Below, one piece after another: positions 45,004 to 53,522 of a stretch of DNA of 64,000 nucleotides. Below the pieces are notes generated by a model. The model ran no database searches and had not been told where the DNA came from. It worked only from the letters and a program-made list of their open reading frames with translations. Source of the stretch: Aldehydirespirator sp965200005 (lineage in GTDB: Bacteria > Actinomycetota > Acidimicrobiia > Acidimicrobiales > Aldehydirespiratoraceae); NCBI GenBank assembly GCA_965200005.1, contig OZ241331.1, forward strand, positions 2,356,001 through 2,420,000. The letters are read 5' to 3'. Both the position numbers and the translations under genes were made by a program. Position 1 is the stretch's first letter; each line of letters starts with the position of its first letter.

Positions 45004-45300
45004 ATGGATCTGGTTGTAGCGGTAACGCTGTTCGTGTTGGCAGTCTTCTTGGGTGTCGAGTTGATCACCAAAGTGCCCCCGACGCTTCACACGCCCCTCA
45101 TGTCTGGCTCAAATGCCATCTCGGGCATCACCATCGTCGGTGCTCTGGTAGCCGCCGGTGCCGATCATCGCACGTTCACAACCGTGCTCGGGTTCGTAGC
45201 GGTGACGATGGCGATGATCAACGTGGTTGGCGGGTTCTTGGTGACTAACCGCATGCTGTCGATGTTCCGTTCCAAACGCTCGCGTAGAGATTCCCGCTAA
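45004..45300 (+). CDS. pntAB: NAD(P) transhydrogenase alpha subunit, membrane part (PntA2)
   Basis: This 98-aa protein of three or four transmembrane helices carries the typical TPLMSGSNAISGITIVGAL segment of transhydrogenase domain II. In many bacteria the alpha subunit is split in this way. It has GAGAGGG six bases before the ATG. It lies 59 bases after PntA1 and 51 before PntB; the short spacing supports one transcript. It forms the proton channel with PntB in the cytoplasmic membrane. Confidence 0.92.
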   Translation: MDLVVAVTLFVLAVFLGVELITKVPPTLHTPLMSGSNAISGITIVGALVAAGADHRTFTTVLGFVAVTMAMINVVGGFLVTNRMLSMFRSKRSRRDSR

Positions 45301-45351
45301 GAAGATGCCCGCTAAGCACCTGCCAAGCCAAAGCAACTAGGGAGCCCCGAG

Positions 45352-46728
45352 ATGAGTGATTGGACCACGCTGGGCTACCTAGTTGCAGCCGTGCTGTTCA
45401 TATTGGGACTCAAGCGGCTGAGCCGGCCACGCACCGCGGTGCGCGGCAACCAACTTGGCGCAACCGGGATGCTCATCGCCATCGTCGTGACCCTCGCCGA
45501 CAATGCCATCTTGAGCTACACGTGGCTCATCATCGGCCTAGTTCTCGGTGCAGCTATCGGCGTGGTGCTGGCGTTGCGGGTGCAGATGACCTCAATGCCC
45601 GAACTCGTAGCTCTATTCAACGGACTGGGCGGTGGAGCCTCGGTACTGGTAGCAGCAGCGTCGTATCTGGAAGCGACCGACCTCGTTACCGAGACCGGCC
45701 GCCTGTCGGGAGCTGCTGGCTTCGCGACGCTTATCGGCGCTGTCACCTTCACGGGCAGCCTGATCGCCTTCGCCAAGTTGCGCAACTCGCTGAAGTGGTC
45801 GGGTTTTGCAGGCATGCGTGTCGTGACCGTCTCGGGCGCGGTTGCGGCGGTGGTGTTTGGGATCCTCATGGTGGTTAACGCTGGCCCCACGTGGATCTGG
45901 CTGTCGGGAGCTGTTGGCGCAATTCTTGGGGTACTGGTCGTGGTGCCCATTGGTGGCGCAGATATGCCGGTTGTGATCGCGCTTTTGAACTCGCTGTCGG
46001 GGATGGCAGCGGTGGCAGCCGGATTCGTGCTCGACAACTCGCTGCTGATCATCGCCGGCTCACTCGTTGGCGCTAGTGGCTTGATCTTGACCCAGATCAT
46101 GTGTGTGGCCATGAACCGCTCCCTGCTCGCAGTCATGTTCCAGCCCGCACCATCAGCCGCAGCCGGTGGTCCGAGCGCCGATGACATCTACGAAGGCAAG
46201 GTGCGCGCTACGTCACCTGATGAGGTCGCGATGCTGCTCGAGTCAGCCGAGCGGGTAGCGATTGTGCCCGGTTACGGCCTTGCGGTGGCGCAAGCTCAGC
46301 ATGCCGTGCGGGATCTCTCTAACCGGCTCAATGAGCGTGGCGCCCAGGTGGTCTTCGGTATCCACCCGGTTGCAGGACGCATGCCCGGGCATATGAACGT
46401 GTTGCTCGCCGAAGCCGAAGTGAGTTACGAGCACCTCATTGAGATGGAAGAGATCAACCCGACGTTCGCTCAGACCGATGTGACCATCGTGATCGGCGCG
46501 AACGATGTGGTTAACCCGATCGCGCGCACTGATCCTGCTAGCCCGATTGCGGGCATGCCGATCCTTGATGTCGACAAGAGCAGTGTGGTTGTCGTTATCA
46601 AACGCAGCTTGAGCCCCGGCTTTGCGGGCATTCCCAACCCCCTGTTTGCAGCTGAAAATGCTTTGATGTTGTTCGCTGATGGTCGCGAGGCTGTGGTTGA
46701 GATCACCCGGGCCCTCCAGGAGATCTAA
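45352..46728 (+). CDS. pntB: NAD(P) transhydrogenase beta subunit PntB
   Basis: This 458-aa protein has eight or nine transmembrane helices (domain II, residues 1-260) followed by a cytosolic NADP-binding domain III. Motifs include FNGLGGGASVLVA near the start, VPGYGLAVAQAQHAVRDL for NADP binding, HPVAGRMPGHMNVLLAEA, and VIGANDVVNPIAR then VDKSSVVVVIKRSLSPGFAG, all family-diagnostic. An AGGGAG site precedes the ATG. With PntA1/PntA2 it couples hydride transfer from NADH to NADP+ to proton entry. Confidence 0.96.
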   Translation: MSDWTTLGYLVAAVLFILGLKRLSRPRTAVRGNQLGATGMLIAIVVTLADNAILSYTWLIIGLVLGAAIGVVLALRVQMTSMPELVALFNGLGGGASVLVAAASYLEATDLVTETGRLSGAAGFATLIGAVTFTGSLIAFAKLRNSLKWSGFAGMRVVTVSGAVAAVVFGILMVVNAGPTWIWLSGAVGAILGVLVVVPIGGADMPVVIALLNSLSGMAAVAAGFVLDNSLLIIAGSLVGASGLILTQIMCVAMNRSLLAVMFQPAPSAAAGGPSADDIYEGKVRATSPDEVAMLLESAERVAIVPGYGLAVAQAQHAVRDLSNRLNERGAQVVFGIHPVAGRMPGHMNVLLAEAEVSYEHLIEMEEINPTFAQTDVTIVIGANDVVNPIARTDPASPIAGMPILDVDKSSVVVVIKRSLSPGFAGIPNPLFAAENALMLFADGREAVVEITRALQEI

Positions 46729-46753
46729 CTCCCGGAAGGCCCAGGGCAAACAG

Positions 46754-46797
46754 CTGACGCTTAGGCGAGTGGAACCTGACGCTTAGGCGAGTGCGGG
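46754..46797. repeat. Two tandem copies of an 18-bp unit at the trpB2 3' end
   Basis: CTGACGCTTAGGCGAGTG occurs at 46754-46771 and again at 46776-46793. The second copy contains the stop codon and last codons of the minus-strand trpB2 gene. The first is a downstream duplicate that would encode the same Leu-Ala-stop. It looks like a short 22-bp duplication of a gene tail. Confidence 0.9.
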
Positions 46798-48147
46798 AAC
46801 CCCGCTGATTGACTCGGCAAGCGACTCATCGGTGAGGTCTAGATCGGCTAGCTCGCCTGCGATGTAGTCCTCATAGGCGGCGAGGTCAAGGTGTCCATGA
46901 CCACACAGCGCGGTGAGGATCGTCTTGGATTCGCCGGACTCCTTACAAGCTTTTGCTTCGCGGATCGCTGCCGCTAGCGCATGCGTCGGTTCGGGAGCCG
47001 GAACGATGCCTTCGGTTCGGGCGAACTGCACCCCAGCGGCAAAGCACTCGCTTTGTGGAATGGCGACCGCTTCGGTCAGACCGAGTTCATAGATGTGTGA
47101 AATTAGTGGCGACATGCCGTGATAGCGCAGCCCGCCAGCGTGAATCGGTTCGGGGATGAAGGCGTGGCCCAGTGTGTGCATCTTCAGCAGCGGCGTGGTG
47201 CAAGCAGTGTCGCCGAAGTCGTAGCGGTACTCACCGCGTGTCAGCGACGGGCAGGCCGCAGGCTCCACGCAGCGGATCATCGGCGAAATGTTGCCGGCAA
47301 GCTTCTCACGCAGGAAAGGCATGGCAAGACCGCCGAAGTTGGAACCTCCACCGGTGCAACCGACAAGCACGTCAGGCGTCTCGTCCACCATCGCTAGCTG
47401 ACGAAGCGCCTCTTCACCGATGATCGTCTGGTGCAAGATGACGTGGTTGAGCACGCTGCCCAGCGAGTAGCGAACCGCCGGGTCGGCCGCGGCGACCGCG
47501 ATCGCCTCAGAGATCGCGATACCGAGCGACCCAGTGTGGTCAGGGTCGTCAGCGAGCAGGCTCCGACCGTAGTCAGTTACCTGAGACGGGCTGGGATGCA
47601 CGGTTGCTCCCCAGAGTTCCATCATCGCCTTGCGATAGGGCTTCTGGCGATAGGACGCCGCGACCATCCACACCTCACAATCCATGTCGTATTGCGAGCA
47701 TGCGAACGACAGGGCGCTGCCCCACTGGCCGGCGCCGGTCTCAGTGGTGAGCTTCGTTACACCTTCGACGTGGTTGTAGTAGGCCTGAGGAACGGCGGTA
47801 TTCGGCTTGTGCGAACCTGCCGGGCTGACGCCTTCGTACTTGTAGAAGATCTTCGCCGGGGTGTCTAGGGCCTTCTCGAGCCGGCGAGCCCTAAACAGAG
47901 GGCTCGGCCGCCAGAGGCGCAACACGTCGATGACAGCTCCGGGGATGTCGATGTAGGAGTCACCGCTCACCTCCTGAAGGATTAGGCCCATCGGGAACAG
48001 CGGCGCTAGGTCATCTGGGCCAGCGGGCTCAAGCGTTCCCGGATGAAGCGGCGGGGGCGGCGGTGCCGGCAGATCCGGAATGACGTTGTACCACTGAGTG
48101 GGCATCTCGGACTCTCCAAGCGTGACGCGGTAGTACCCGTCATTCAT
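46783..48147 (-). CDS. trpB: TrpB2-type tryptophan synthase beta-like PLP enzyme
   Basis: This 454-aa PLP enzyme has GSHKPNTAVPQAYY with the PLP-binding Lys, TETGAGQWGSALSFAC, and the phosphate-binding GCTGGGSNFGG. The extended N-terminal part and the insertions distinguish TrpB2 from TrpB1. TrpB2 condenses indole with serine and often lacks a neighbouring trpA, as here. The ATG at 48147 follows AAAGGA at a good distance; a GTG two codons earlier is less likely. It is not near other trp genes except trpD, 14 kb away. Confidence 0.9.
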   Translation of the reverse strand: MNDGYYRVTLGESEMPTQWYNVIPDLPAPPPPPLHPGTLEPAGPDDLAPLFPMGLILQEVSGDSYIDIPGAVIDVLRLWRPSPLFRARRLEKALDTPAKIFYKYEGVSPAGSHKPNTAVPQAYYNHVEGVTKLTTETGAGQWGSALSFACSQYDMDCEVWMVAASYRQKPYRKAMMELWGATVHPSPSQVTDYGRSLLADDPDHTGSLGIAISEAIAVAAADPAVRYSLGSVLNHVILHQTIIGEEALRQLAMVDETPDVLVGCTGGGSNFGGLAMPFLREKLAGNISPMIRCVEPAACPSLTRGEYRYDFGDTACTTPLLKMHTLGHAFIPEPIHAGGLRYHGMSPLISHIYELGLTEAVAIPQSECFAAGVQFARTEGIVPAPEPTHALAAAIREAKACKESGESKTILTALCGHGHLDLAAYEDYIAGELADLDLTDESLAESISGVPALA

Positions 48148-48254
48148 GGTCACATTCCTTTCGGTGGGGGCTACAAAAGGTTGTTCGCTGACGATAGTGC
48201 CTCGCGCAGTGGTGGTCGCTCACGAGGGACTCTGTTGACTTGTGTTCGGCTCGC

Positions 48255-49025
48255 TTACTCGGCTGGGTCCTGTCCAAAGTTGGGCTGGCGGCCCTGCACG
48301 AAGGCCATGCGGGCCTCGGTGGAGTCGTTGAGCATGTACGCCTCGAAGGTGAAGCCCTGCTCCCAGCGGTACTTGTCCTCAAGGCTGCCGTCTTCGACGC
48401 CGTTTAGGGACTGCTTTGCGATGCGCATCATGGCGGGCGACTTGGCCGCCATCCGCGCCGCTACTTCGCGAGCGACGGGCCTGAGCTGGGCGCGCTGAAC
48501 GACTCTCTCGACTGCACCTAGCCGGTATGCCTCGGCTGCGTCGACTGTGTCACCTGTGAAGTACATGTAGCGGGTTTTGGACACTCCAAACATGCGTTGC
48601 AGGTGGGCCCCCATGCCCATACCACCCCGGTCGATCTCGGGAACCCCGAAGTAAGCATCGTCGGCGGCGACCACGACATCGGCAGATCCAGCAATGCCGA
48701 TGCCACCGCCGAGCACATAGCCATGCACGGCTGCGATCACAGGCTTGGGATTGCGGTGGATCGCCGCGAAGGTGTCATAGTTGGCGCGATTGGCACCCAC
48801 AATCTTGCTGGGGTTCTCGGCAACCTCCTTGATGTCGATGCCGGCGCAGAAGCCCTTGCCAATAGCTGCAATCAAGATCACTCTCACGTCATCTCTGCGC
48901 CCGAGATCTTCAATCTCTGCTGCTAGAGCGAACTGCGCCTGCACCCCGAAGGCATTGACCGGAGGATTGTGCAACTCCAACTCGGCCACACCGTCAGCAA
49001 CGCGTGTCACAAAAGGCGTTCTCAT
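48255..49025 (-). CDS. Enoyl-CoA hydratase/isomerase family protein
   Basis: This 256-aa crotonase-fold enzyme probably hydrates or isomerises acyl-CoA. The substrate region is LELHNPPVNAFG. The oxyanion-hole loops are GKGFCAGIDIKEV and HGYVLGGGIGIAGSAD. EIDRGGMGMGAHLQ follows, where one catalytic Glu would normally lie. The length is normal. The ATG at 49025 (MRTPFVTRVADG) matches the usual start; earlier in-frame codons would cross the tRNA gene. The acyl-CoA substrate is unknown. Confidence 0.9.
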   Translation of the reverse strand: MRTPFVTRVADGVAELELHNPPVNAFGVQAQFALAAEIEDLGRRDDVRVILIAAIGKGFCAGIDIKEVAENPSKIVGANRANYDTFAAIHRNPKPVIAAVHGYVLGGGIGIAGSADVVVAADDAYFGVPEIDRGGMGMGAHLQRMFGVSKTRYMYFTGDTVDAAEAYRLGAVERVVQRAQLRPVAREVAARMAAKSPAMMRIAKQSLNGVEDGSLEDKYRWEQGFTFEAYMLNDSTEARMAFVQGRQPNFGQDPAE

Positions 49026-49122
49026 GCTCCCAATCGTGCCACGCCCCAACCCCCATACCTCCCGGACTGCTTCCAAGCCCGAGCCATCAGCATGTGTGGC
49101 TGGCGTTCCCAGATCACTCAAG

Positions 49123-49199
49123 TGGTGGGCGCAGAGGGACTTGAACCCCCGACCTCTTCCTTGTAAGGGAAGCGCTCTTGCCATCTGAGCTACGCGCCC
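49123..49199 (-). tRNA. tRNA-Val (anticodon UAC)
   Basis: Reverse-complement cloverleaf: acceptor GGGCGCG pairs with TGCGCCC, D-arm GCTC/GAGC, anticodon stem CTTCC/GGAAG with loop CTTACAA (anticodon at 49163-49165), T-arm GGGGG/CCCTC around TTCAAGT, and an encoded CCA at 49123-49125. It reads GUA (Val) codons. Confidence 0.96.
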
Positions 49200-49306
49200 G
49201 CGGCCGAAGATCCTAACGGTCGGCCGCCTGACACAGGGCCGAGGAGATCCCGCAGCAACCGCAAGAAACCTTGAATCTCCATATCCGTCGCACCTAGGAT
49301 CGCGTT

Positions 49307-49972
49307 ATGGCATATCCAGCAACTGTTCAAATCGACACGCCCGCACAGGTCGACCGATGGCGTCCAATACTCCACTGGATCTTGGCGATCCCTCACTACA
49401 TCGTGCTGTCGGTGCTTTACGCCATCAGCGTGGTACTGACAATTGTCGGATGGCTTGCCGTGGTGCTTACAGGGCGCTTGCCGGCAGGGATCGCAGGTTT
49501 CCAGGCGATGTATCTTCGCTACACCGCTCGGTTGGAGGCTTACGTGATGTTCCTCACGACTGAATATCCGAAGTTCAACTTCTCCACCTCAGCGCAAGAT
49601 CCTGGTGGCTCACAGACCACGGTTGGTTTCTCGCCCGCACTGAAGGATCGCAACCGGCTGACTTCCTTGTTCCGGTTCATCATGATCTTCGCGACCCTTG
49701 TGGGCCTGTCGCAAGAGTTGGACGTTTCCGGTTGGGTGTGGTTCTTTGCGTTCATCATCGGGATCGTCGCCATCCCCGCATACGTGTTTCTAATCATCGT
49801 GGCGACGATCGCAGCGATCTGCGCGTTCTTGGGATTCTTTGCTGTGCTGTTTATGGGCCGCTGGCCCGCAGGATTGCGTAACTTCGTTGAAGGTGCGATC
49901 CGGGTCACCGTGCGCTTCGGGGCGTTCACGGCCTTCCTTACAGATGAGTACCCACCGTTCACGATCCGCTAA
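49307..49972 (+). CDS. DUF4389 membrane protein
   Basis: This 221-aa protein contains two related halves, each with two transmembrane helices followed by an amphipathic segment: RWRPILHWILAIPHYIVL and a second copy starting in RFIMIFATLVGLSQ. Both end in a TEYP-like or DEYP motif (FLTTEYPKF and FLTDEYPPF), which is the DUF4389 signature. The duplicated fold suggests an internal repeat. Function is unknown; such proteins are frequent in actinobacteria and may associate with lipid or envelope genes. Confidence 0.85.
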   Translation: MAYPATVQIDTPAQVDRWRPILHWILAIPHYIVLSVLYAISVVLTIVGWLAVVLTGRLPAGIAGFQAMYLRYTARLEAYVMFLTTEYPKFNFSTSAQDPGGSQTTVGFSPALKDRNRLTSLFRFIMIFATLVGLSQELDVSGWVWFFAFIIGIVAIPAYVFLIIVATIAAICAFLGFFAVLFMGRWPAGLRNFVEGAIRVTVRFGAFTAFLTDEYPPFTIR

Positions 49973-50087
49973 CGACGTTGGCGAGCGTCCTCGCTGACCG
50001 TTAGTTCTCGCCCCAGACCGACCTTGGTGTTGAGTTGAGTGGGCGCGAATTGGGTCGCGGCGGCTATCGGCGCTCGACGCAGCGGCC

Positions 50088-50843
50088 TTAGGTGTGTGGT
50101 GTGGTCGTGGTGAGTAGGTGGTGAGCCGCTTGGAGTTCGCTTAGTAACGCCGGCGGGCCCGCGATAGGTGCCCGGCGCGCCGTGTGTTCAAGAGTTACGA
50201 GTTCACGTCCGCCACTGTCGATCGCCTCAACCCCGACCTCTTGGCACACAAGCTGGGCGCCTAGGTAATCCCAGGAGCCCAGACCACCGAGCGAGAAGTC
50301 GATATAGCCGTCAAGGCGTCCATCGGCGACGCTGCACAACTCCAGCGCCGCGGCACCGAGCGTCCGCACCTGCGCCCAGCCGCCCCAGCCTGGTGTTGTG
50401 CCATTGACCGCCACAATCGCGGAGTTCAGAGGTACGGGCCGTCGCTTGGCAAGTTTGACGCCGTCACGCCAGGCGCCAGCATCACGGATCGCCTCGTAGC
50501 GCTCGCCGCTTCCGTGGTCAAAGACCACCGAAGCTTGCAGTTCTAGGTCCTCAACGACACAGATGCTGGTGGCGAAGTATCGGATGCCACGTGAAGCGTT
50601 GGTCGACCCGTCTACGGGGTCAACCACCGCAACCGGCCCCGACCCAGAACACGAGCCGCTCTCCTCACTCAAGATCCCCAACCCTGCGGCTCTCAATACA
50701 TCGACCGCAGCTTCGTCTGCGGCGAGATCAAAGCCATATTGACCTTCTTTGTGGCCGGTTGGACCCCAATCGTCGCAATGCTTCAGAGCCTCAATCACGG
50801 CATCGACAGCCTCGTTTAGCACCCGCAAGAGATCCTGTGTCAT
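50088..50843 (-). CDS. Inositol monophosphatase family protein
   Basis: This 251-aa phosphatase has metal-binding residues in SEESG, DPVDGSTN and SWDYLGAQL, the FIG/IMPase superfamily fingerprint. Possible substrates are inositol phosphates, fructose-1,6-bisphosphate or PAP; a role in inositol-lipid synthesis would fit the PimB'-like gene elsewhere in the window but is only inference. It is convergent with DUF4389. Confidence 0.9.
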   Translation of the reverse strand: MTQDLLRVLNEAVDAVIEALKHCDDWGPTGHKEGQYGFDLAADEAAVDVLRAAGLGILSEESGSCSGSGPVAVVDPVDGSTNASRGIRYFATSICVVEDLELQASVVFDHGSGERYEAIRDAGAWRDGVKLAKRRPVPLNSAIVAVNGTTPGWGGWAQVRTLGAAALELCSVADGRLDGYIDFSLGGLGSWDYLGAQLVCQEVGVEAIDSGGRELVTLEHTARRAPIAGPPALLSELQAAHHLLTTTTPHT

Positions 50844-51025
50844 GTCTGCAAGTGAAGCAGCTGCGGAGTGAAGTTGTCACCACACTCAAAGTTGGCGGCG
50901 ATGTGGTGAGTGGTGGCGGTCACGTCTCCGGCAAGTGCGGTATCGTGACGGCGCCGCGGCCGTGCCCGTGGCGCCAGCAGAGTAGGCGTGTCACACCACC
51001 GTGGCAGTGTTGTAGGAGTTCCCCC

Positions 51026-51052
51026 ATGAGATCCCAATCGAAAGAGGCTTGA
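51026..51052 (+). other. 8-codon leader ORF before the unknown gene
   Basis: An ATG preceded by GTAGGAG encodes MRSQSKEA and stops (TGA) right before the GTG start of the next gene, in the same frame. It may be a translated leader, or the codon before the stop may be a vestige of an upstream start. Confidence 0.3.
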
Positions 51053-51622
51053 GTGTCACTCATTGACCTTCATGGATTCTTCGCAAACCTGAAGGACCAT
51101 GCTGGAGGACACGGATTCCACATACACGGCGACCGACACTTCGTTGAGACTTACTCCAACCGACAAACCTGGGAAGTTGACCTGCATCCAGATGACGCTT
51201 GCGGCGGCCCGCTTGATGTAGTGCTGACGGTCGAGGCCGAGGCTCGCACCCTCTTGACCTTTGAAGACGAGGTCAACGGTCTCTCAGATGATGCCGAACC
51301 CGACGAAGGCATCACCATTCCGCTGATCGTCAACTTCATGCTGCCACCGCTGCACCTGCACCCAGACCTGCTGGTGCTCGCAACAGAACTTGCGGCTATT
51401 GGCGGGCGTGACCTGCCTCTTCAGGTTTCTTCGCTCGACAGGATCGCGGCCGTCACCGACGCGGCTGAGCGCACCATCAACATCGAGGGCCGCATCGAGT
51501 TGCCGCTGAGCCGCATCTACCTCGGTCAGGACCTGGATTCGTTGTGTCACACCTTTGATCGTGCTCACGCTGTGTGTGAGTTCTTGTTGAAGCGTGCGCC
51601 GGCCTGGCTTGGCGACCTCTAG
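51053..51622 (+). CDS. Conserved-looking cytoplasmic protein of unknown function
   Basis: This 189-aa soluble protein has no signal or membrane segment and no motif I can name. It is His/Asp-rich at the N-terminus (HAGGHGFHIHGDRHFVE, then WEVDLHPDDACGG) and has a Leu-rich centre (PPLHLHPDLLVLATEL). The GTG follows an AAAGAGG site. Similar proteins are encoded in actinobacteria as hypothetical proteins. Metal binding is possible because of the several His residues but is unproven. Confidence 0.65.
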   Translation: MSLIDLHGFFANLKDHAGGHGFHIHGDRHFVETYSNRQTWEVDLHPDDACGGPLDVVLTVEAEARTLLTFEDEVNGLSDDAEPDEGITIPLIVNFMLPPLHLHPDLLVLATELAAIGGRDLPLQVSSLDRIAAVTDAAERTINIEGRIELPLSRIYLGQDLDSLCHTFDRAHAVCEFLLKRAPAWLGDL

Positions 51623-51685
51623 ATCAAGGAACTCGCCACACAATCTGAAATCTCAGGCGGTTCGAGGTTGACCTAACCGATCCGA

Positions 51686-52303
51686 CTACTTGGCGTCATC
51701 AATCCGCCTGTTGGTCGCATCGACTCGACTGTTGGTCCCGTCGATCTTGTCGCTTAGCTCCTTGCGGGTGTCGTCGATCTTGTTGCTTAGTTCGGTGCGG
51801 GTGTCGTCGCGGGTGTCGTCAATCCGCTTCGCGTCGATTCGTTCATTGGTCGCGTCGATCTTGTTGCGATCTTTGCGGGTGTCGTCAATCCGCTTGTTGG
51901 TCGCGTCGACCCGATTGTTGGTGTCATCAATCCGCTTGATCAGTTCTTTGCGGATCTTGTCGATCCGGGAGTTCGTAGCCTCGATGCTCTCGCTCAAATC
52001 CACACGAGTGTCGTCGATTGTCTTGACCACCTCAATGCGAATGTCATCCATCCGCGAGTTCGTGGCCTCGAGTTTGGTGCCAACCTCGATCCGAGTGAGG
52101 TCGATACGGGCGTTCGTGGTGTCAAACCTCTTGCCTATCTCGATGCGAGTGTCATCAAGTCTGGTGGAGACTTTCTTCACATCGGCGATCAGCACATCGA
52201 AGTGCTTGTAGATGCCACGGATAATCAGAGCCGTACACGCCAGCACGACTCCTGCTGCTGCGACTCCGACGGCGAACAGTTGAATGATTTCAGTACTTTC
52301 CAT
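51686..52303 (-). CDS. Membrane-anchored protein with heptad-repeat coiled coil
   Basis: This 205-aa protein has an N-terminal transmembrane helix (LFAVGVAAAGVVLACTALII, about residues 8-27) followed by a continuous run of about 20 seven-residue units of the type RIDDTNN, RVDATNK or KIDDTRK, with Ile/Val at one position and Thr or Leu at the other core position. It ends without a folded domain. The DNA carries matching 21-base periodicity. This predicts a rod-like, probably trimeric, coiled coil. Function unknown. The ATG at 52303 (MESTEIIQL) is chosen over upstream open codons. Confidence 0.7.
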   Translation of the reverse strand: MESTEIIQLFAVGVAAAGVVLACTALIIRGIYKHFDVLIADVKKVSTRLDDTRIEIGKRFDTTNARIDLTRIEVGTKLEATNSRMDDIRIEVVKTIDDTRVDLSESIEATNSRIDKIRKELIKRIDDTNNRVDATNKRIDDTRKDRNKIDATNERIDAKRIDDTRDDTRTELSNKIDDTRKELSDKIDGTNSRVDATNRRIDDAK

Positions 52304-52465
52304 GCAGCGACCGTAGCTTGTATGTCGGTGAGATGCAACTGACTGTGTGAATCTCCACGCATCTATATACCTACTCGTTGAGATACGTTCTGTCCAGTTA
52401 CCGGTGGCAGTATTATCGCCCATTTGTGCAAACTCACTGGAGATCACCGGCGCGCAGCCGCATGG

Positions 52466-53461
52466 TCAGAGCGAGTTGGCCACCCGGTCAGCGTGAAAGT
52501 CGCTGCTTCCCCAGGAGCGCAACAGTGCCCATGAGCGCTTCAGATATAGGTGCAGGTCGTACTCGGTCGTGTAGCCGATAGCGCCATGACATTGAAGCGC
52601 CACCCTCCCCGTCACCCATGCCGCCTCGTTGGCTAGGTACTTTGCTTGCGAGACTGCCCGACCCGTATCGGAGTCGTCGCTGGCCAGGCAGTGTGCCGCG
52701 TAGGTAACGGCTGGCGCCGCGAATTCAAGCTGCAACCGGGCGTTCGCTAGGTGATGTTTGATTGCTTGAAAGCTGCCCACGGGTTTGCCGAACTGGTGAC
52801 GTTGCTTTACGTAGGTGATCGTCAACTCCAACATCCGCTGACTCAGACCCAGAAGCTGCGCTGCTGCAGCCAGAACTCCGCTATCGAAGGCGCAACGAAC
52901 GTCAGCGGGATCATCGGTCATCAGAAGGCCCTTTGACAGAATCGTGACCCGTCCGCAGTGACGGGAAGTATCGACCGTCGCGACCGGGGCGATCACAACT
53001 TCGTCTGCTTCGAAGAGCCTGAGCTCGCCGGGGGATATCTCGAGCAAAAAGCTCTCGGCATATGTGGCGGCAGGAACTAGCCGACGGTCAGGCACGGCGT
53101 TACCGATTACCGACTCCACCGAATCCATGACCTCAAGCATTCCCAAGTCGGTTGCAACCATGCGTCCAACCACGCCGAGAGGAGCTGCAACCATGGCAGT
53201 CTCAGCCAGTGGATGTGGCAGAGCAACCCGGCCAGCTTCCACCAACACAGGCGTGAGATAGCTGGCGTCGAGCCCCAAGCCTCCTTCAGATGCTGCCACC
53301 ATCACCGCTAGCGCACCCGCATTCCTAAGCGCGTCCCAAACATCAAACGAGGGAATATCCGACCACGCAGCACGAACCGCTGCAGGAGGGCACAGGTCTT
53401 CAAGAATGTCACGAGCAGCCAGCCGCAATGCGTCGTGGTCATCATTGAGTGCGAATCTCAT
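52466..53461 (-). CDS. Acyl-CoA dehydrogenase-like protein, small subunit candidate
   Basis: This 331-aa protein has the ACAD fold: MRFALNDDHDALRLAARD at the N-terminus, a middle beta domain, and QCHGAIGYTTEYDLHLYLKR near the end. It is about 50 residues shorter than its 383-aa neighbour and lacks the TAG-T-N-E catalytic stretch seen there. In actinobacterial steroid and lipid degradation, adjacent unlike ACAD genes encode heterotetramers in which one partner is partly degenerate, so a paired complex is likely. The ATG at 53461 follows the first gene's stop by 61 bases. Confidence 0.8.
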   Translation of the reverse strand: MRFALNDDHDALRLAARDILEDLCPPAAVRAAWSDIPSFDVWDALRNAGALAVMVAASEGGLGLDASYLTPVLVEAGRVALPHPLAETAMVAAPLGVVGRMVATDLGMLEVMDSVESVIGNAVPDRRLVPAATYAESFLLEISPGELRLFEADEVVIAPVATVDTSRHCGRVTILSKGLLMTDDPADVRCAFDSGVLAAAAQLLGLSQRMLELTITYVKQRHQFGKPVGSFQAIKHHLANARLQLEFAAPAVTYAAHCLASDDSDTGRAVSQAKYLANEAAWVTGRVALQCHGAIGYTTEYDLHLYLKRSWALLRSWGSSDFHADRVANSL

Positions 53462-53522
53462 GGCCGTCGCCCGATCTGGTGCGCACCCAGCAGGTCGGAG
53501 GGTTGACGTGTCCAGGCACACC

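Noticed and set aside
49981..49994. GCGAG-CGTC-CTCGC hairpin between DUF4389 and the phosphatase
   Set aside because: Only five base pairs and no T run; too weak to list as a terminator.
51700..52050. Periodic repeats that might look like a CRISPR array
   Set aside because: Period is 21 bases with no spacers, and the repeats encode in-frame heptads of a coiled-coil protein.
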